64,000 bases of DNA from Corythucha ciliata (Eukaryota; Arthropoda; Insecta; Hemiptera; Tingidae). Of this stretch, positions 40,401 through 52,170 are shown in pieces; the first letter of the stretch is position 1; each line of letters starts with the position of its first letter. A model generated the notes under the pieces. The model was not told the DNA's origin. It worked only from the letters and a program-made list of their open reading frames with translations, and ran no database searches. Location of the stretch: positions 16,368,001 through 16,432,000 of the forward strand of contig CM075943.1 of NCBI GenBank assembly GCA_038030265.1, given 5' to 3'. Both the position numbers and the translations under genes were made by a program.

Positions 40401-43400
40401 AAAAAAATATTTTATTGTTCATAATTCAAAAAAATAGATTTTACTTGGATCCTTGTGCTCTATAGATGAAATTATACTGGGCAGAAAGGTATCGACAAAT
40501 TGCTGAGTAGGTATCAGTCGATCTTTTAGAATAGCCAAGATCGTTTGGCTGACTGCGACGTGGTATTCGGTTCTTCCGCCAGCCAGCGTCTGCAATAAGT
40601 AAGGCAACAACAAAACTTTGTTTAAAAAACTATCTGAAGATTCTCGTTTGACCTAAAACATGGCAATTGTTTGTTCTTATTATGGGAATTCTTTGTCTGT
40701 TTCAAAGCGTTTAAAAGATCAAGAGACGAAACGCATCACGAGAGGCCCACACGTGGAAAGTGTGAGGGAATACAAGAGGAAACTGTGTCCAATTGCTCTG
40801 TCAAATGGTCATTATTCGCGCCCTTTATTTATAAAATGTCCCCCCCCCACCAAATTTCCAGGCCTAATGGCGTAAATGGGGCAACATTTTATTTTAATTT
40901 TTTTGACCGGATGAATGGATTTCCTTGCGGGTCACCCGCGCCGCGCAGCCTAAGCTTTGCAACTAGCAATTTCGCGAATATTCAGCCACTATTTAAGGCC
41001 CCTTTTACACGGGTAAGGCTCATTTTCACCAACAAAATTGATCTCGTTTAAAGTTGATCGTGATTAGTTGCTAATAACGACCATATTAATTCTGATACAG
41101 GTGTTTACATTGTAATCGCGATTAGTTGCTGATCGTGGTTTAAGAAGTTGGTGAAATCGGGCCTAAGTTTTGAGTTCAAAAATAATGTTCAATCTGATCA
41201 CAAACAGACGATTTGAGGCAGGGAACATCTGTTAATTTTTTTCAAAATGGCTACTTTGATCAAAAAACTTATTCGTGTAAAAGGGGCTTAATCCCCGTCT
41301 TGTCTAAAAACATATGTTCCAATTCGAAGATGACGGGTGGATAGCGCCGGCACTAAATTTTACTGAATAGGTCGCCAGGAAACTTCAAATTTTGCGGATT
41401 CTTAGCCAAAATGTTGCAATCATGAGGATATTCGTCAGACTTTGGGCGCTGGGTCATAGACCGCCATTCTGGGTTCCGCGGTTTCTTAAAATAAAAAAAG
41501 GCCCGAAACTTGCTATTTTCGCGAACATAATCAATAGAAACTAGTATTGTCACGGATATTTAGACCCGAAACTTGCTATTTTGCAGATTTTTAGGGGTCA
41601 GCCGACCCGGGTTCCTCGGTCACTAAAATTAAAAGTCCAAAAACTTGCAATTCCGTCAAAATAAAGACCAGAAATAGCAATTTTCGGGTACCCGAAACTT
41701 ACAATTTCGCAGATATTTAGCTCCGAATGATTTTATTTCGAATATTTGGGCGCTCTCGGCTAGAATGGCCGCCACGCCATCAACAAAGTCGCGAAAGTAA
41801 TGTCCCAAACTTACGATTTTGCGAATCGTCAACTCCGATTGTAGCGATTTCGTGGCTATCCTGCTTCAATGGTGCAATTCAACGTTTTTTTGGCTATAAT
41901 ATTTGTTTATTGACTTACTATCCGCTCAGTTATCCAATGACAGGTATAATCACGTTCAAAGTCAACCCCAGCGCTGCCTGAATTATGTTCAAGGCGAATA
42001 GAATGAACACGAGCTTCAGACACTAATGATGACATTACGAACTGATTAATTCGATTCTAAGGCAAAATTTCAATTGTTTGAGAATTAACAATAGGCCAGT
42101 CAATATAAACATCAAACATCGCAAATATGCATGTAATTGTTTTTTCTTTTGCATATTGTTAGGGCCAATGAGAGTAGTTTATACTCAAGTTTGCAACCTT
42201 CAAAACCTTGTGCTCAACTCGTGGCACTCGAAAAACCATGAAATTCCATCAATTTTTTAGGTTGTTGAACAAAAATACCAGAAGAAAGCATTTTTCGAGC
42301 AAGACCAAAGTGTACATTGTTGAAGCCAACTAAATTTGCTACAATTTAAGCTCAGTCCGAGCGTCCTACGTTTGTTATTTTCGGAGATTCAGCCAATCAA
42401 GATATATGTACTACGGCCAAAAAGCGAGATTTTATTGGTAGGGTTATTTGTCAAGACCCGTAGCACTCAAACATAATGTTCCTACAGAATATCCACGCGA
42501 GAATAATTCTTAGGCAGTAGCTCCATTTGAATCTGACGCTATTGCCTAAAATTTATTTTCGCGTGGATATTCTATAGGACAGGGTGACTGGTACTTGGTA
42601 GAGCAAAATAATAGGGGTGATTAAACATCCAAAATGCCACAAAAATTGTCTCATAACTTGGGGTCCGATTTATTTTCCTAGTCGAGATAATAGATTTTTT
42701 CACGTTTTTCAGCACATCACTGGTTTTCGCAACAAAAACAGCTGTTACTTGGGAAGCATGCGTCCTAGGTGGAATCCAAAGATACCAATGAAAAGAGCAC
42801 ACTTTTTTCTGTGTGAGTAAGGAAATTTTGTCCAAAGTTAGCGAAAGATTCTTTGAGTAAACTGGGAAAATATCAGGATATTTTTAAAAATGTCAGTTTT
42901 TGACAACTGTTCAAAGCTAGACTACATTAGCCATGGTGCTCCCAGCGCCTGGCAAATGCCTCTAAAACTGTATGAAGTAACTTAGCTTAATAAGTTGCTT
43001 ATTTTACTCCTGTCCTTCGCAATTTTTTGATAAAAATCCATTGTTATACCAAAAAATGAGGCAATTAGGCCCATTTTGAGTGCCTACAAGAAGATCAAGA
43101 GACATTCCCAAAACTTTTTTTTTCAGCTTAATTCACTTTTCCTATTAGTCCAGTCAAATCGTATAAACAAAATACCGTACGTGGACAAAAATCTCGTCTT
43201 TGATTTTTTCACTTTATTCTATGTTTTTTTGGGTGAGGAACTCGAATCTGAATAGATCCAACAAAAGTTCCTTGTGCGTTCTGAGAAAATCGTGAAAAAC
43301 TGATAATTTTTGGCACTTTTTTTAGTTTTTCCCTTGCAACTCCTCAATGACGCATTCCACGGAAAATTGTACCCTGTTCTTTTTTGAAGAGCATCAAGTT

Positions 43401-46400
43401 CTGCGTCAGTCATTTTTTATTTTGTCACAATTGACCCAGCCGTTTTGCCGGTATTGATTTTTTTTAATGGTAATTTTTAGTCGCTTTTAGCAAATTGTGT
43501 GAAAAAATAAAAGTAGTTCAACTCTCATTTAAGTGATGTAATCTCTGACGCTACCAATAATACTGGTGATATGTAGAGTTTCAACATTTGTGGACAAAGT
43601 TGGTGGGCATAGCCACTTTTTTTTTAAACAAAACCTATTTTCACCGCCCTGTACAGAATATTTTCCAGGCCTTGAAAATTTTGGCAAATATGGTTTCTGA
43701 CTGTAAATTTCACCAGCTTTCACGGAAAAATAGTGCAATTTTCATCGAAGGCTTCGTTCGAATGTTATAGGCAAAAACGTTCGGCAGAAGAAAGGAGTTA
43801 TTGGAAAATTACTCATTTTGCGAATTTCCCACTGCGTTTTATTGCCACTTATCGGGTCTGTATAAAAACGCCATACATGACTCCTTATAGGAAGTTTAAC
43901 GAGCTTTCAGATGAGTTTCTTTAAAGTTTTATCGGATGGATAGTTTTTGAGTTATAGGCCGAAATGTGACAAAAAACGTTTTTTTGCAGCAAATTTCAAA
44001 TTGTTTGACGTTATGGCTCTGTCTTATGTTAAACTTCAAATAAAATTTCATATGATAGGTCTGATAGAAAATTCAATCAGCTTTCAGATCGTTTTTCATA
44101 GAGAAAAATTGGACTACTAGTTCCCGAGCTACTGGCAAAAATGTGCAGAAAAACGTGGCTTTTGGGCCGCCTTTTTTCGCGTTTTTTGTCGCATAACTCA
44201 TACACTGGTTTTTCCTGTAGGTTTCAATGCTTTTCACTTATGTAAAATTCAATTCTGAACCACTTTGATTTCTTGACATTTTCCGATTGGAACAGCCGTT
44301 TTAAGTTGCTGCTGCCTTAGTAATTTTTGTTAATTTTACCAAAAGTGGCTAAAAATGATCATTTAAAAAAAATCCATACCGTTGAAACGGCTGGGTCAAT
44401 TGTGACAAAAGAAAGAACGATTCGACGCAGAATTCAATGATTTTCAAAAAATGAGAGGGTAACATTTTCCGTGGCATGCGTTCTTCGAGGAGTTATATGC
44501 AAAAAACTGCAAAAAGTGACAAAAATGAGCAGTTTTTTGCGATTTTCTCAAAACGCACAAGGAAATTTTGTTGGATCTCTTCAGATTCGTGTTCCTCACC
44601 CCAAAAAACATAGAATAAAGTGAAAAAATCGAAGACGAGATTTTTGTCCACGTGGAACTACCGTTTGACTGGACTATATGCTAATCTATGAGGAAAGACA
44701 AATAAAAGTGGAATAAGCTGAAAAGAATTTCTTGAAATAGCTTTCGTATCTTCTTTTAGGCACTCAAAATGGGCCTAATTGCCTCATTTTTTGGTATAAC
44801 AATGGATTTTTATCAAAAAATTGCGAAGGACAGGAGTAAAATAAGCATGACGTATTAAGCTAAGTTACTTCATACAGTTTTAGAGGAACTTGACAGGTGC
44901 TGGGAGCACCATGGCTAATGTAGTCTAGCTTTGAACAGTTGTCAAAAACTGACATTTTTTAAAATATCCTGACATTATCCCAGTTTACTCAAAGAATTTT
45001 TCGCTATCATTAGGCAAAATGGCTTTACTCACACAAAAAAAAGAGTGATCTTTTCAGTGGTGTCGTTGGATTTAACCTAGGGCGCTTACTTCCCATGTTA
45101 CAGATGTTTTTGTTGCGAAAACTCGTGATGTGCTAAAAAACAACAAATTGATTATCTGAACTAGGAATGGAAATCTGACCTTAGGTCATAGGAAATTTTT
45201 TGTTGCATTTTGGGTGTACGATCATCCCTCTCATTTTGTTCAACCAAGTACCAATCACCGTGTTTTTGAGTGCTACGGGTCTTGAAAAATTACCCTACCA
45301 ATAAAATCTCGCTTTTTGGCGAGATTATGTATTTTGTTGATTGCCTGTATTTCCTGAACTAACAGACCCAGGATGCTCGGGCATGGCTTAAATTGTAGCA
45401 AATTTAGTTGGCTTTAACAATGTATACTGTTGTCATGCTCGAAAAACTCTTTCTTCTGGTATTTTTGTTTAAAAACCCAGAAAAAGTGATGAAATTTCTT
45501 AGTTTTTCGAGTGCCATGAGTTAAGCACAAGGTTTTGAGGGTTGCAAACTTGAGTAATAACTGCTCTCATTGGTCCTAACAACACGCAACAAAAAAATCA
45601 ATTACATGCATGTTTGCGATTTACCCCGATTTTTGTGTCTATATTGACTGGTCTACAAACCGACTTGAGGTTGTTTACGAGGGTAGGTAGCTGGTTTCGA
45701 GGATCGCCATGAACCAAGGGGAGTTGAAGACCTCATTGGTGTTTGTCAGTAACAAAACGGTTTCGGCTGGTTAACCCCATAATGAGGGGGGAAGACCGAG
45801 GAGCCGTAGGCAGGATTCCCGCAGGCCGGAGCAGGTCCCGGGATGGCCTTGCCAGGGACTGTTCCGGGTATCCCGTGACGGTTGGCAACACCAACCGGGA
45901 TACCACACCAGACTTTCGCCTTCGGTTTATGATCATAAGTACTCTGGACTATTTGATTTTGAAGTCGCTCAAATATTTATGTTTGTGTGTGTGTGTGGAG
46001 GGGGGGGGGGTGTAAATTCGAGGCAGATTTCTCACGATACGAATTGAGGGAGTTGTGTAACAGATCCTCGGAATGAAAACTGATTTATTAACGGAAGTGC
46101 ACTAAGATGGGAATCCCGAAATTCATTACGCACAAAATAAGAAGGTCTTGATGAAAGGTCAAGTGTATCAAGAGGACGCTCAGGGACATACAACCCTGCT
46201 AATACAAATAAAATTTCCCGCTAGCAGCCAGACCGCTTGTCCGTCGTGACGCACATGAAGAGTGAAGGGTATCTCAAACGTCCATAAAGTACGCTTTTGC
46301 TATTGCCATTAACATGAAGAGTGTGTTTACCTGTTGCATTTTCGGCACGATTGATTGCATGCATCCTACTCGGTCTTCAACAAGTAGTTCCGGTATAGAC

Positions 46401-47409
46401 TCAATGACGCTGTGTTTTTGGACTTCGTCTCCTGATCTGCCAATAACCGAGCATTATGAGAAATGAAATTAACGCGAAAAAAAAAACAAAAAACGTTCGT
46501 TTCACTCGCGATCAAGCCAATGACTTGGCCTCATTCAACCGCCTATACTATTACTCATAGTCATAACATTTCGTGGTGATTCACGGAAATTTAAGGGCAC
46601 AGTTAATTAAGAAAAACCTATAAATAGCTGTGATACTAGCGAAGTACATTGAACGTGTTCAGCTCCTGGGATTGCTAGAAGAAGGCAGGTGGTGATAGTA
46701 AATATAGATGGGCCGAGGGGTTCCGCACCCAAATTTCAATCCGAGATACTCCGTTTTTAATTGGTTTGCGAATGGGCTGAGATTGGATTAAGAAGGGGAC
46801 GGCTTATCAGAGATGATGAGCAATCAAGGCTGTTATCACTGTCATGTATTTTTGAAGGATCCTCTTCCTCTTAAGTGAGACAGCGGCCATCTCACTCTGG
46901 CGTGGCGCCTTTATGTAGCGAAGCCTAATCTTTTAAATTTCATTTCGTAACGACCGAACGACGACGCACATAACACGTGCCGGCATTTAACTTAATTGAG
47001 TCATGTAATAGGTACCGTCACATCTCCTGGTACCGTACGGAGCCAGGGGTTCGGTTCGTTATTCACTCGACCACAGTTCAAAAAGGAAGGAAATGATTTT
47101 CAACAGGAAAAGCTTACGTGAAAATAAACAAAGCTCGATCGATAGTTTTTCTTTCTAAGGTGGTGTCCAAAGAATGTCGCCTGAGTTGCTCACTGCTCTA
47201 CAAAAGGGGAAACAAGCAACAAACAATAATGAGCATTTTTGTTCTTTCAATCAAAGGAGTTTATCAGCTCTCTCATACGCAACCCCCCAGAAATGCAGCC
47301 AATCAAAAGCTGCACAACCCCTGAGAAGAAGAGTTTCGAAGATCACAGGACAAACCTTCAATCTCTTTGGTGTAACTTTTTCCATGGAATAGTTTTGCAT
47401 GTCCTCCAT
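37014..47409 (-). CDS. PPP4R4: Serine/threonine-protein phosphatase 4 regulatory subunit 4, 19 exons
   Basis: Inferred exons (minus): 47409-47356, 47197-47118, 46436-46331, 40589-40445, 40369-40296, 40232-40126, 40039-39810, 39730-39608, 39540-39434, 39369-39178, 39114-38950, 38873-38691, 38627-38522, 38444-38316, 38252-38056, 37991-37907, 37816-37709, 37647-37584, 37482-37014. All phases agree; total 2724 bases, 907 aa, close to vertebrate PPP4R4 (about 870). The protein is a HEAT-repeat scaffold that binds the PP4 catalytic subunit in the cytoplasm. Recognised stretches include the N-terminal MEDMQ, WCETLIEAINVLP, LCQDVDGEVR, DPVANIR and PADKKL. The C-terminal 230 residues are low-complexity, rich in S, P, G and N. 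Exon 9 uses a weak GTCTTT donor. Intron 3 (5.7 kb) is swollen by transposons; the other introns are below 0.7 kb. Confidence 0.92.
37297..37329. repeat. Coding trinucleotide microsatellite
   Basis: (ATT/GTT)n on the given strand, read as polyasparagine in PPP4R4 exon 19. Confidence 0.9.
40993..41291. mobile_element. MITE with TTTAAGGCCCCTTTTACACG ends, in PPP4R4 intron 3
   Basis: The left end near 40993 and the right end (CGTGTAAAAGGGGCTTA, to 41291) are near-inverse. A diverged relative of its right half lies at 11400-11492. It is itself interrupted by the 41014-41166 MITE. Confidence 0.7.
41014..41166 (-). mobile_element. MITE with TAAGGC-CATTTTCACCAAC ends, copy 3, nested
   Basis: About 153 bp, inverted relative to copies at 28226 and 31184, inserted just inside the left end of the 40993-41291 MITE. 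Confidence 0.8.
41340..41900. repeat. Degenerate array of CCGAAACTTGCAATTTTGCGGATTTTTAG units
   Basis: At least six diverged units of 40-60 bp built on GAAACTTRC-ATTT-GC-GA, in PPP4R4 intron 3. Similar in style to, but distinct from, the other arrays. Confidence 0.55.
42092..45655. mobile_element. 3.56-kb foldback element in PPP4R4 intron 3
   Basis: The left arm (42092 to about 43460) and right arm (about 44375 to 45655) are inverted repeats of about 1.3 kb around a 0.9-kb spacer. The ends read TAGGCCAGTCAATATA and TATATTGACTGGTCTA, with CAA on each outer flank as a possible duplication. Arms diverge by substitutions and small indels. No transposase frame was found, so it is non-autonomous. 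A 96-bp MITE interrupts only the left arm. Confidence 0.85.
42482..42577. mobile_element. 96-bp MITE in the left arm of the large foldback element
   Basis: CTACAGAATATCCACGCG at the left and the inverse of CTATAGAATATCCACGCG at the right; inner arms also pair (TTAGGCAGTAG / CTATTGCCTAA). The right arm near 45260-45275 is uninterrupted. Confidence 0.8.
45690..45930. other. GC-rich segment of unknown origin
   Basis: A locally GC-rich stretch (CCGGAGCAGGTCCCGGGATGG and neighbours) with partial self-complementarity, next to the right end of the 3.56-kb foldback element and inside PPP4R4 intron 3. It may be a fragment of another repeat. Confidence 0.3.
46331..46436 (-). CDS. PPP4R4: PPP4R4 exon 3
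   Basis: 106 bases. Acceptor TTATTGGCAG, donor GTAAAC. Its first base completes the codon from exon 2, and it codes SGDEVQKHSVIESIPELL and then a segment ending VPKMQQ, the expected counterpart of the vertebrate VLPKV region. It joins in phase 0 to exon 4 across a 5.7-kb intron. Confidence 0.85.
47118..47197 (-). CDS. PPP4R4: PPP4R4 exon 2
   Basis: 80 bases. Acceptor CTTTTGTAG, donor GTAAGC, ends in phase 2. Codes a segment with IDRALFIF that aligns with the IERAVYLL segment of vertebrate PPP4R4. Too short to stand out as an open frame. Confidence 0.8.
47356..47409 (-). CDS. PPP4R4: PPP4R4 exon 1 (18 codons, start)
   Basis: The ATG at 47407-47409 has G at -3 and +4. Eighteen codons starting MEDMQNYS and ending at K, then donor GTTTGT. 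The start mirrors the MED-Q-L-T segment near the vertebrate N-terminus. An upstream coding exon cannot be excluded. Confidence 0.75.
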
Positions 47410-47593
47410 GTCTGTCCTTTTTTTCGACTTGATACCGCTAGAAGTTGCTCGAATTGTGAATAAAATCTTCAACTCCGCTCTTGGAACGAAAATAAAAAAA
47501 CAGAACAACTTTATTGAAAAAATGCCCTAACTGAATGTATCATGTGTTCACAGAATGAAACTTTCATTCATAAGCAGACATACAGACGGTCAT

Positions 47594-47732
47594 AAGGCCA
47601 TTCACAAGCTCTATGTTTGTGTTGTGTGGTGTTTATGCAACCTATAAAAATGCTTCATTTTCCCAGGGAATAAATTTGTTTGGATGCATAGACTCCACAG
47701 AACGTAAACATAGAGCTTGTGAACGGGCCTTT
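47594..47732. mobile_element. MITE-like foldback, about 138 bp
   Basis: AAGGCCATTCACAAGCTCTA at the left pairs with the inverse of TAGAGCTTGTGAACGGGCCT at the right; AAACATAGAGC inner words match. Lies just upstream of the PPP4R4 start. Confidence 0.75.
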
Positions 47733-47734
47733 TT

Positions 47735-48450
47735 ATGACTTTTATTTTCTCATTTTATGACACCCATTAGTGCCTAGCGTTACATAAATGGAACACAAAA
47801 ATTAACTATAAAAAAAGGTTAACTGCAGCTGATCTAGAATTTGTTTCTCAATTTTTTGTAGGTATTGATGCCAGACGCTTTAGTGGATTGTTTGCATCAT
47901 TATTATTCTTTAAAAAATAATAATAAAAAAATTTATTCCGGCATTAATGGGTTAGAAATTACGTTTTATGACATTGAAATGTGTGTTTTATGACGTTCAT
48001 TTCCGAAAAACTACCATTTCAAGACGTTTTCAGCTAGAAAATAAAGTCTATTTCACAATAGAATTATGTGATGTAGCATTTGGGTGTGGTGTAGGGTAAT
48101 AATTTGAAATATAAAAAAATATTCGCGCCAAATGGTAATGTTGCCGAACAAAACTACTGGGAAAAAAAAAAAAAAAAAAAAAAACGAGAATTGTAAGATT
48201 TTGTGGGTGCGTACTAGAACCAACAAAACGTCCTTCTGAGACGAAAAGAACAAAGAAAACTTACGTCATTATTCGTGAAAGGGTTAGCTGGCGTTTGTCC
48301 CCAGGTAAACTAACCGGGAATATACGTTAGAAATTTACTCCAAAAATATCGTTTTCTGACGTTTTTGCGAAAAGTCGTATTTTATGACGTTTTATCAAAA
48401 AACATTCATTTTATGATTAAAAACTATGACTATGACGTATATGACTTTTT
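47735..48450. repeat. Scattered TTTTATGACGTT words
   Basis: TTTTATGAC or TTTCTGACGTT recurs at least seven times at irregular spacing. An A run of about 23 sits at 48161-48184. No gene. Confidence 0.4.
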
Positions 48451-48472
48451 CCCGTCTCTGTTCACTAGGTCA

Positions 48473-48616
48473 GCTCCAGCAAGCTATAGGTGTTCGGAAC
48501 ACGTTCCGAGTGGAGTTGCCATGGGACCAGCCAATAAAATTTAAGTTGATTACATTTCATTGGCTAGTCCCATGGCAACTCCGCTCGGAACATGTTCCAA
48601 ATCCCACGCTGGAACA
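48473..48616. mobile_element. MITE-like foldback, about 144 bp
   Basis: GGAACACGTTCCGAGTGGAG and the inverse of CTCCGCTCGGAACATGTTCC form nearly perfect arms that continue through GTTGCCATGGGAC. Outer GCTCCAGC and GCTGGAAC also pair. Confidence 0.8.
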
Positions 48617-49369
48617 AACCTGAGTTTCAGTCCTCAAGCACGGATTCACAAGTGGGGAGAGGTGGCACGAGGAGCGAAGACAAAACATTTTGCCAGTGGC
48701 GCACACAGGAATCGGTCCTGGGGGGGGGGGGTTCGAAACACAAAACTATGGGTACATTGTATCGACAGAACGCGCCGTGTACTGCACCAATAGACAAAAA
48801 TCTTCCGTACGCCGTCCGGGCGTGCCTTGCCCTACAGATTGCTAGAAAAAATTCATTTTTTCGCACATAGACTCCATTTGGGATCTATTTCATCCTGACA
48901 ACTGATTAACTTGATCATCTAACTCCCTGAGTTTTTATTGACCAAAAGCGGATCCAAAAAGGGGGGTTTTCAAAGGTTTTGAGATCATAGGGGTGGGTGT
49001 GGGGTGTCGATTTTCATGTAATTTCAAGCCGGATCTGGCTGCATGCATGAATAATAAACCCATGTGTAAAATTTGTAGCGTTTTTTAAAATGGACAAGCT
49101 ATGAACTGACCCAGACGCGGAGGTCTCGGCTTGAAGGAAGCGAACGCTCTGTTCAACTTTATGTTCTACAAACAAAAACTGGGCGTTTTTATGCTCATTT
49201 ATAGCGTAATTTTTCCCGTGATTCAATTAAATTTGGAATTGTATATTTTTTCCAGGCTGTGGAAGGGGGATTAAACCCCCAACACCCCGCGCCGCTGCAT
49301 TTGCAACAAGGAAGTAAAAATCAGCATCGGATGTATTATTTACACTAGAGTGGTGTAAAATCTTTATAC

Positions 49370-49720
49370 GAACTTTAGGTTTTTAAAGAGTGAAAATGCG
49401 TAAAATTGGGGTTTTAAATAGCAAAAATGCATGAAATTTGGTTTTGGTGGAGCCAAATCCGCGATATTTGATTATGGAAGAGCGAAAATATGGTTTAAAA
49501 GAACCAAAATAACAACATTTGACTTCAAACGAGTCGATTTAATTTTTCAAACTTCCTTATTACCAACATTATAGAAGGAGCTAAAGCAATGGTTTCCATA
49601 AATCGCGAAATGAAGGAGCGAAACTGGAAATTTTGTTTCGAAAGAGCAAAATGTGGGTTAAAATAGCTAATTAGGGAGCCGGACTCGCACCATAGTTGGT
49701 TGTCGATCAGACTGTGAACC
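49370..49720. repeat. Degenerate array, inverse orientation (AGCCAAATCCGCGA-ATTTG)
   Basis: Diverged units of 35-45 bp with GAGCGAAA, CCAAATCCGCGATATT and similar words. This is the reverse complement of the module at 7.6 and 12.3 kb. Confidence 0.5.
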
Positions 49721-50159
49721 AAAAAGTCTGGTTTTTCGGTCGAACGTTCTGGGTTCTGGGGCCGAATTTCCAGATTTTTTAGTGAAATGGAGACATGAGC
49801 ATGACGTTGTGTGGGAGTTTAATCAGCGGTTGAAATCTCAGTCGTTTTCTCTGTTACACCGTGCTGATGTGCACCTTATAATTTCAATTCCTACCGCTTT
49901 CCAGAAAAGCGGGGCACGTGAGCAATTAAGTTATTACAGTACGTGGAAAGTTTATTTTTAGTATGAATAGAGGAAACATGCTGTGGTTGCCCCCCCCCCC
50001 CGGCATAGGTACCAGTAGTGCGGCACCCCCCCCCTCCAGTTAGGCTAGTGGCACACACACCCGGTGGTAACCACACGGTTGCAGCGCTTTCCTCAAAGGT
50101 AGAATTTCCTCATGATGATTATGATTTCGACGTATTGTAAAAATATATCTTCTATCTTT

Positions 50160-50830
50160 CAGAATGGGTCCCGAATGAGCAATCCTAGCAAAATTTCGCT
50201 TTTAAATGTGCCAAATACCCGCGAAATTGGGGTCTGAAGGTGACAGATCGGCGAAATTTCGAGTTTGCAAGAGCTAAACCCGAGGCACCGGTTATTTAAC
50301 TGAGCCAACATGAAATCACTTTTTGAATGGCGTGGTACCGTTTGCAACCAGCAAACCGTTTGTTTGCGGGTAAGCCAGCCCCGCGAAATTTGGGTTTTGA
50401 TGAGCCACGCCCGTGACAATGGTCTTTAATGAGCCAGCCCCGCGAAAATTTGTATTTTAAGAGGCCTCTTTTCAAGAGGGCCAGGCGTATATATCACGTT
50501 TTTTTTTGGAGTAGCCAATCCCCAGAAAATTGTTTGAATGGACCAACGCGAAATTTCATGTTTTACAGTAGCCTAACAATCGAAAAATTCCACCTCCTGG
50601 AAATTGATTTTAAAGGTGTGAAAACTGTGAATTTGACTTTTTAAAGGAGACTACTTAACCCGCGAATTTGTTTTCTGACATGCCAGATCCACGATACGTA
50701 TTTTTTTCGGTAAGGAAAAAAATGCTAAATTGGTTCTTGAATTAGCACAAAACCACGAAATTGGGTTCTGTAAGTGACAAAATCCGCAAAATTTGGACTT
50801 CGATAGAGTCCAACCCGTAGAACTGTGCGG
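50160..50830. repeat. Degenerate array, inverse orientation (GAGCCAGCCCCGCGAAATTTG)
   Basis: At least a dozen diverged units. GCGAAATTT, CCGCGAAA and TTTTAA-GAG words recur at 30-45 bp. Confidence 0.55.
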
Positions 50831-52170
50831 TGCCTAATTTACTGACCCAGAGTTAATATATCTACTTACCACGTGGGCACTAATAATGCTCGGATTTACC
50901 TGACTACAGGCATTCAATTCACGTGTGGGTCAATACGCCTCGTCATACAAATGTTAACCCGGTTGATCGGGGGAAACTCGGGAAATTCCGGAAAACCCTG
51001 CTGACTAGGAGGTTTTCTCTACTGATCAGGTACTTAAAATGCTCGGAAAGAGCTGGAAGCTGGGAAACTGTCATCGTAGACTTCTATTATGGGTTTTCTG
51101 CCCAAAATCTGATAATTTAGCCCCCAGAAAACTGTAACCTTTATGAGGTTAACTTGATATTTGGGTAACTAGTAATTTGGCCCTTAAAACTGACCCTTCT
51201 GCCGAGGAATCAAACTGTTTTATATCAGGAACCCACAGGTCTTTACACTGTCATGTTAGTCCTTAAATCAGTTTTTGACCCAGAATTGTCAATTTTAGGC
51301 CAGTAAAGCTACAGTTATTCAAAAATGTTATCGATGAATCCAAGAAAATTTGAGCAAACTTAAACATTTTCTCCGAGAGTATTAACGTTTGGTTTGGAAA
51401 TTGGAAGCTTCAAAAATCAGAGATTAACTTCTCCGCACTGCGTTAAACTGTAAAGTTTTCTCCCCCTTCTTCCACTGAATCTCGTTCTATTTGATTTTCT
51501 CAGCTTCACCGACACACTGTTTTGTAGCCATCCCTCTGCAGTCTACCCCCTGACAAATATCTCGGTCATGCAGCATCTGCAAGTTCCTCGTAAGCAGCTT
51601 GCGTATCCCTCAAACAACTTAACGACCTGGTGTTTACGTAATTTCGAGCAGGGGATGGTAAAAGGTGACAGCTCGCTTTCAAGACAATTTGTTATTTAAA
51701 AAAATATAAATAACAAGGTGTTACAAATTTTATTTGATAAAGAAGTAGAAAATTTAGCATTCTCTTTTGATATTGGTCTTTTTTGAGTTTGTGTGTAAAT
51801 GCTCCTCAATCTAGGCGAAGAATAAAATCAATTTAACACTACGAGAAACTTAACTCGACCATGTTTCAAACTTAACATACATAAAAGGCACGTTTTACGA
51901 CGCTTCACAATTTTTGAAGGTGGAGTATTAAGTACAACCAAAGGAAGCTATTGCTATCGAAGATGATTTTTAGAAACACAAATAAATAAAATAAATAAAC
52001 GGGATATCACAGAATTGAATTTGTGTTAATAAGACATTGAGTGTTAATTAAGCATTAATTGGTTAACACGTGCTTACAGCTATACAAAACTAAAGACTAG
52101 GTTAATTCAAACTGTTTTTAAATCTTTGGTTCCTTCTATTTTCTTCATTAATTCTTTTTATTTCCACTTT
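50830..52170. other. No gene recognised; TNFAIP8 3' flank
   Basis: Nothing with motifs. The part nearest 52170 is likely 3' UTR of the TNFAIP8-family gene. Confidence 0.35.

Noticed and set aside
40419..40444. Extension of PPP4R4 exon 4 beyond 40445
   Set aside because: The frame stays open for a few codons, but the donor GTAA at 40441-40444 restores phase with exon 5; the extension does not match the family.
45743..46015. 90-codon frame in the GC-rich segment
   Set aside because: No motif, low-complexity basic residues, and located inside PPP4R4 intron 3 on the opposite strand.
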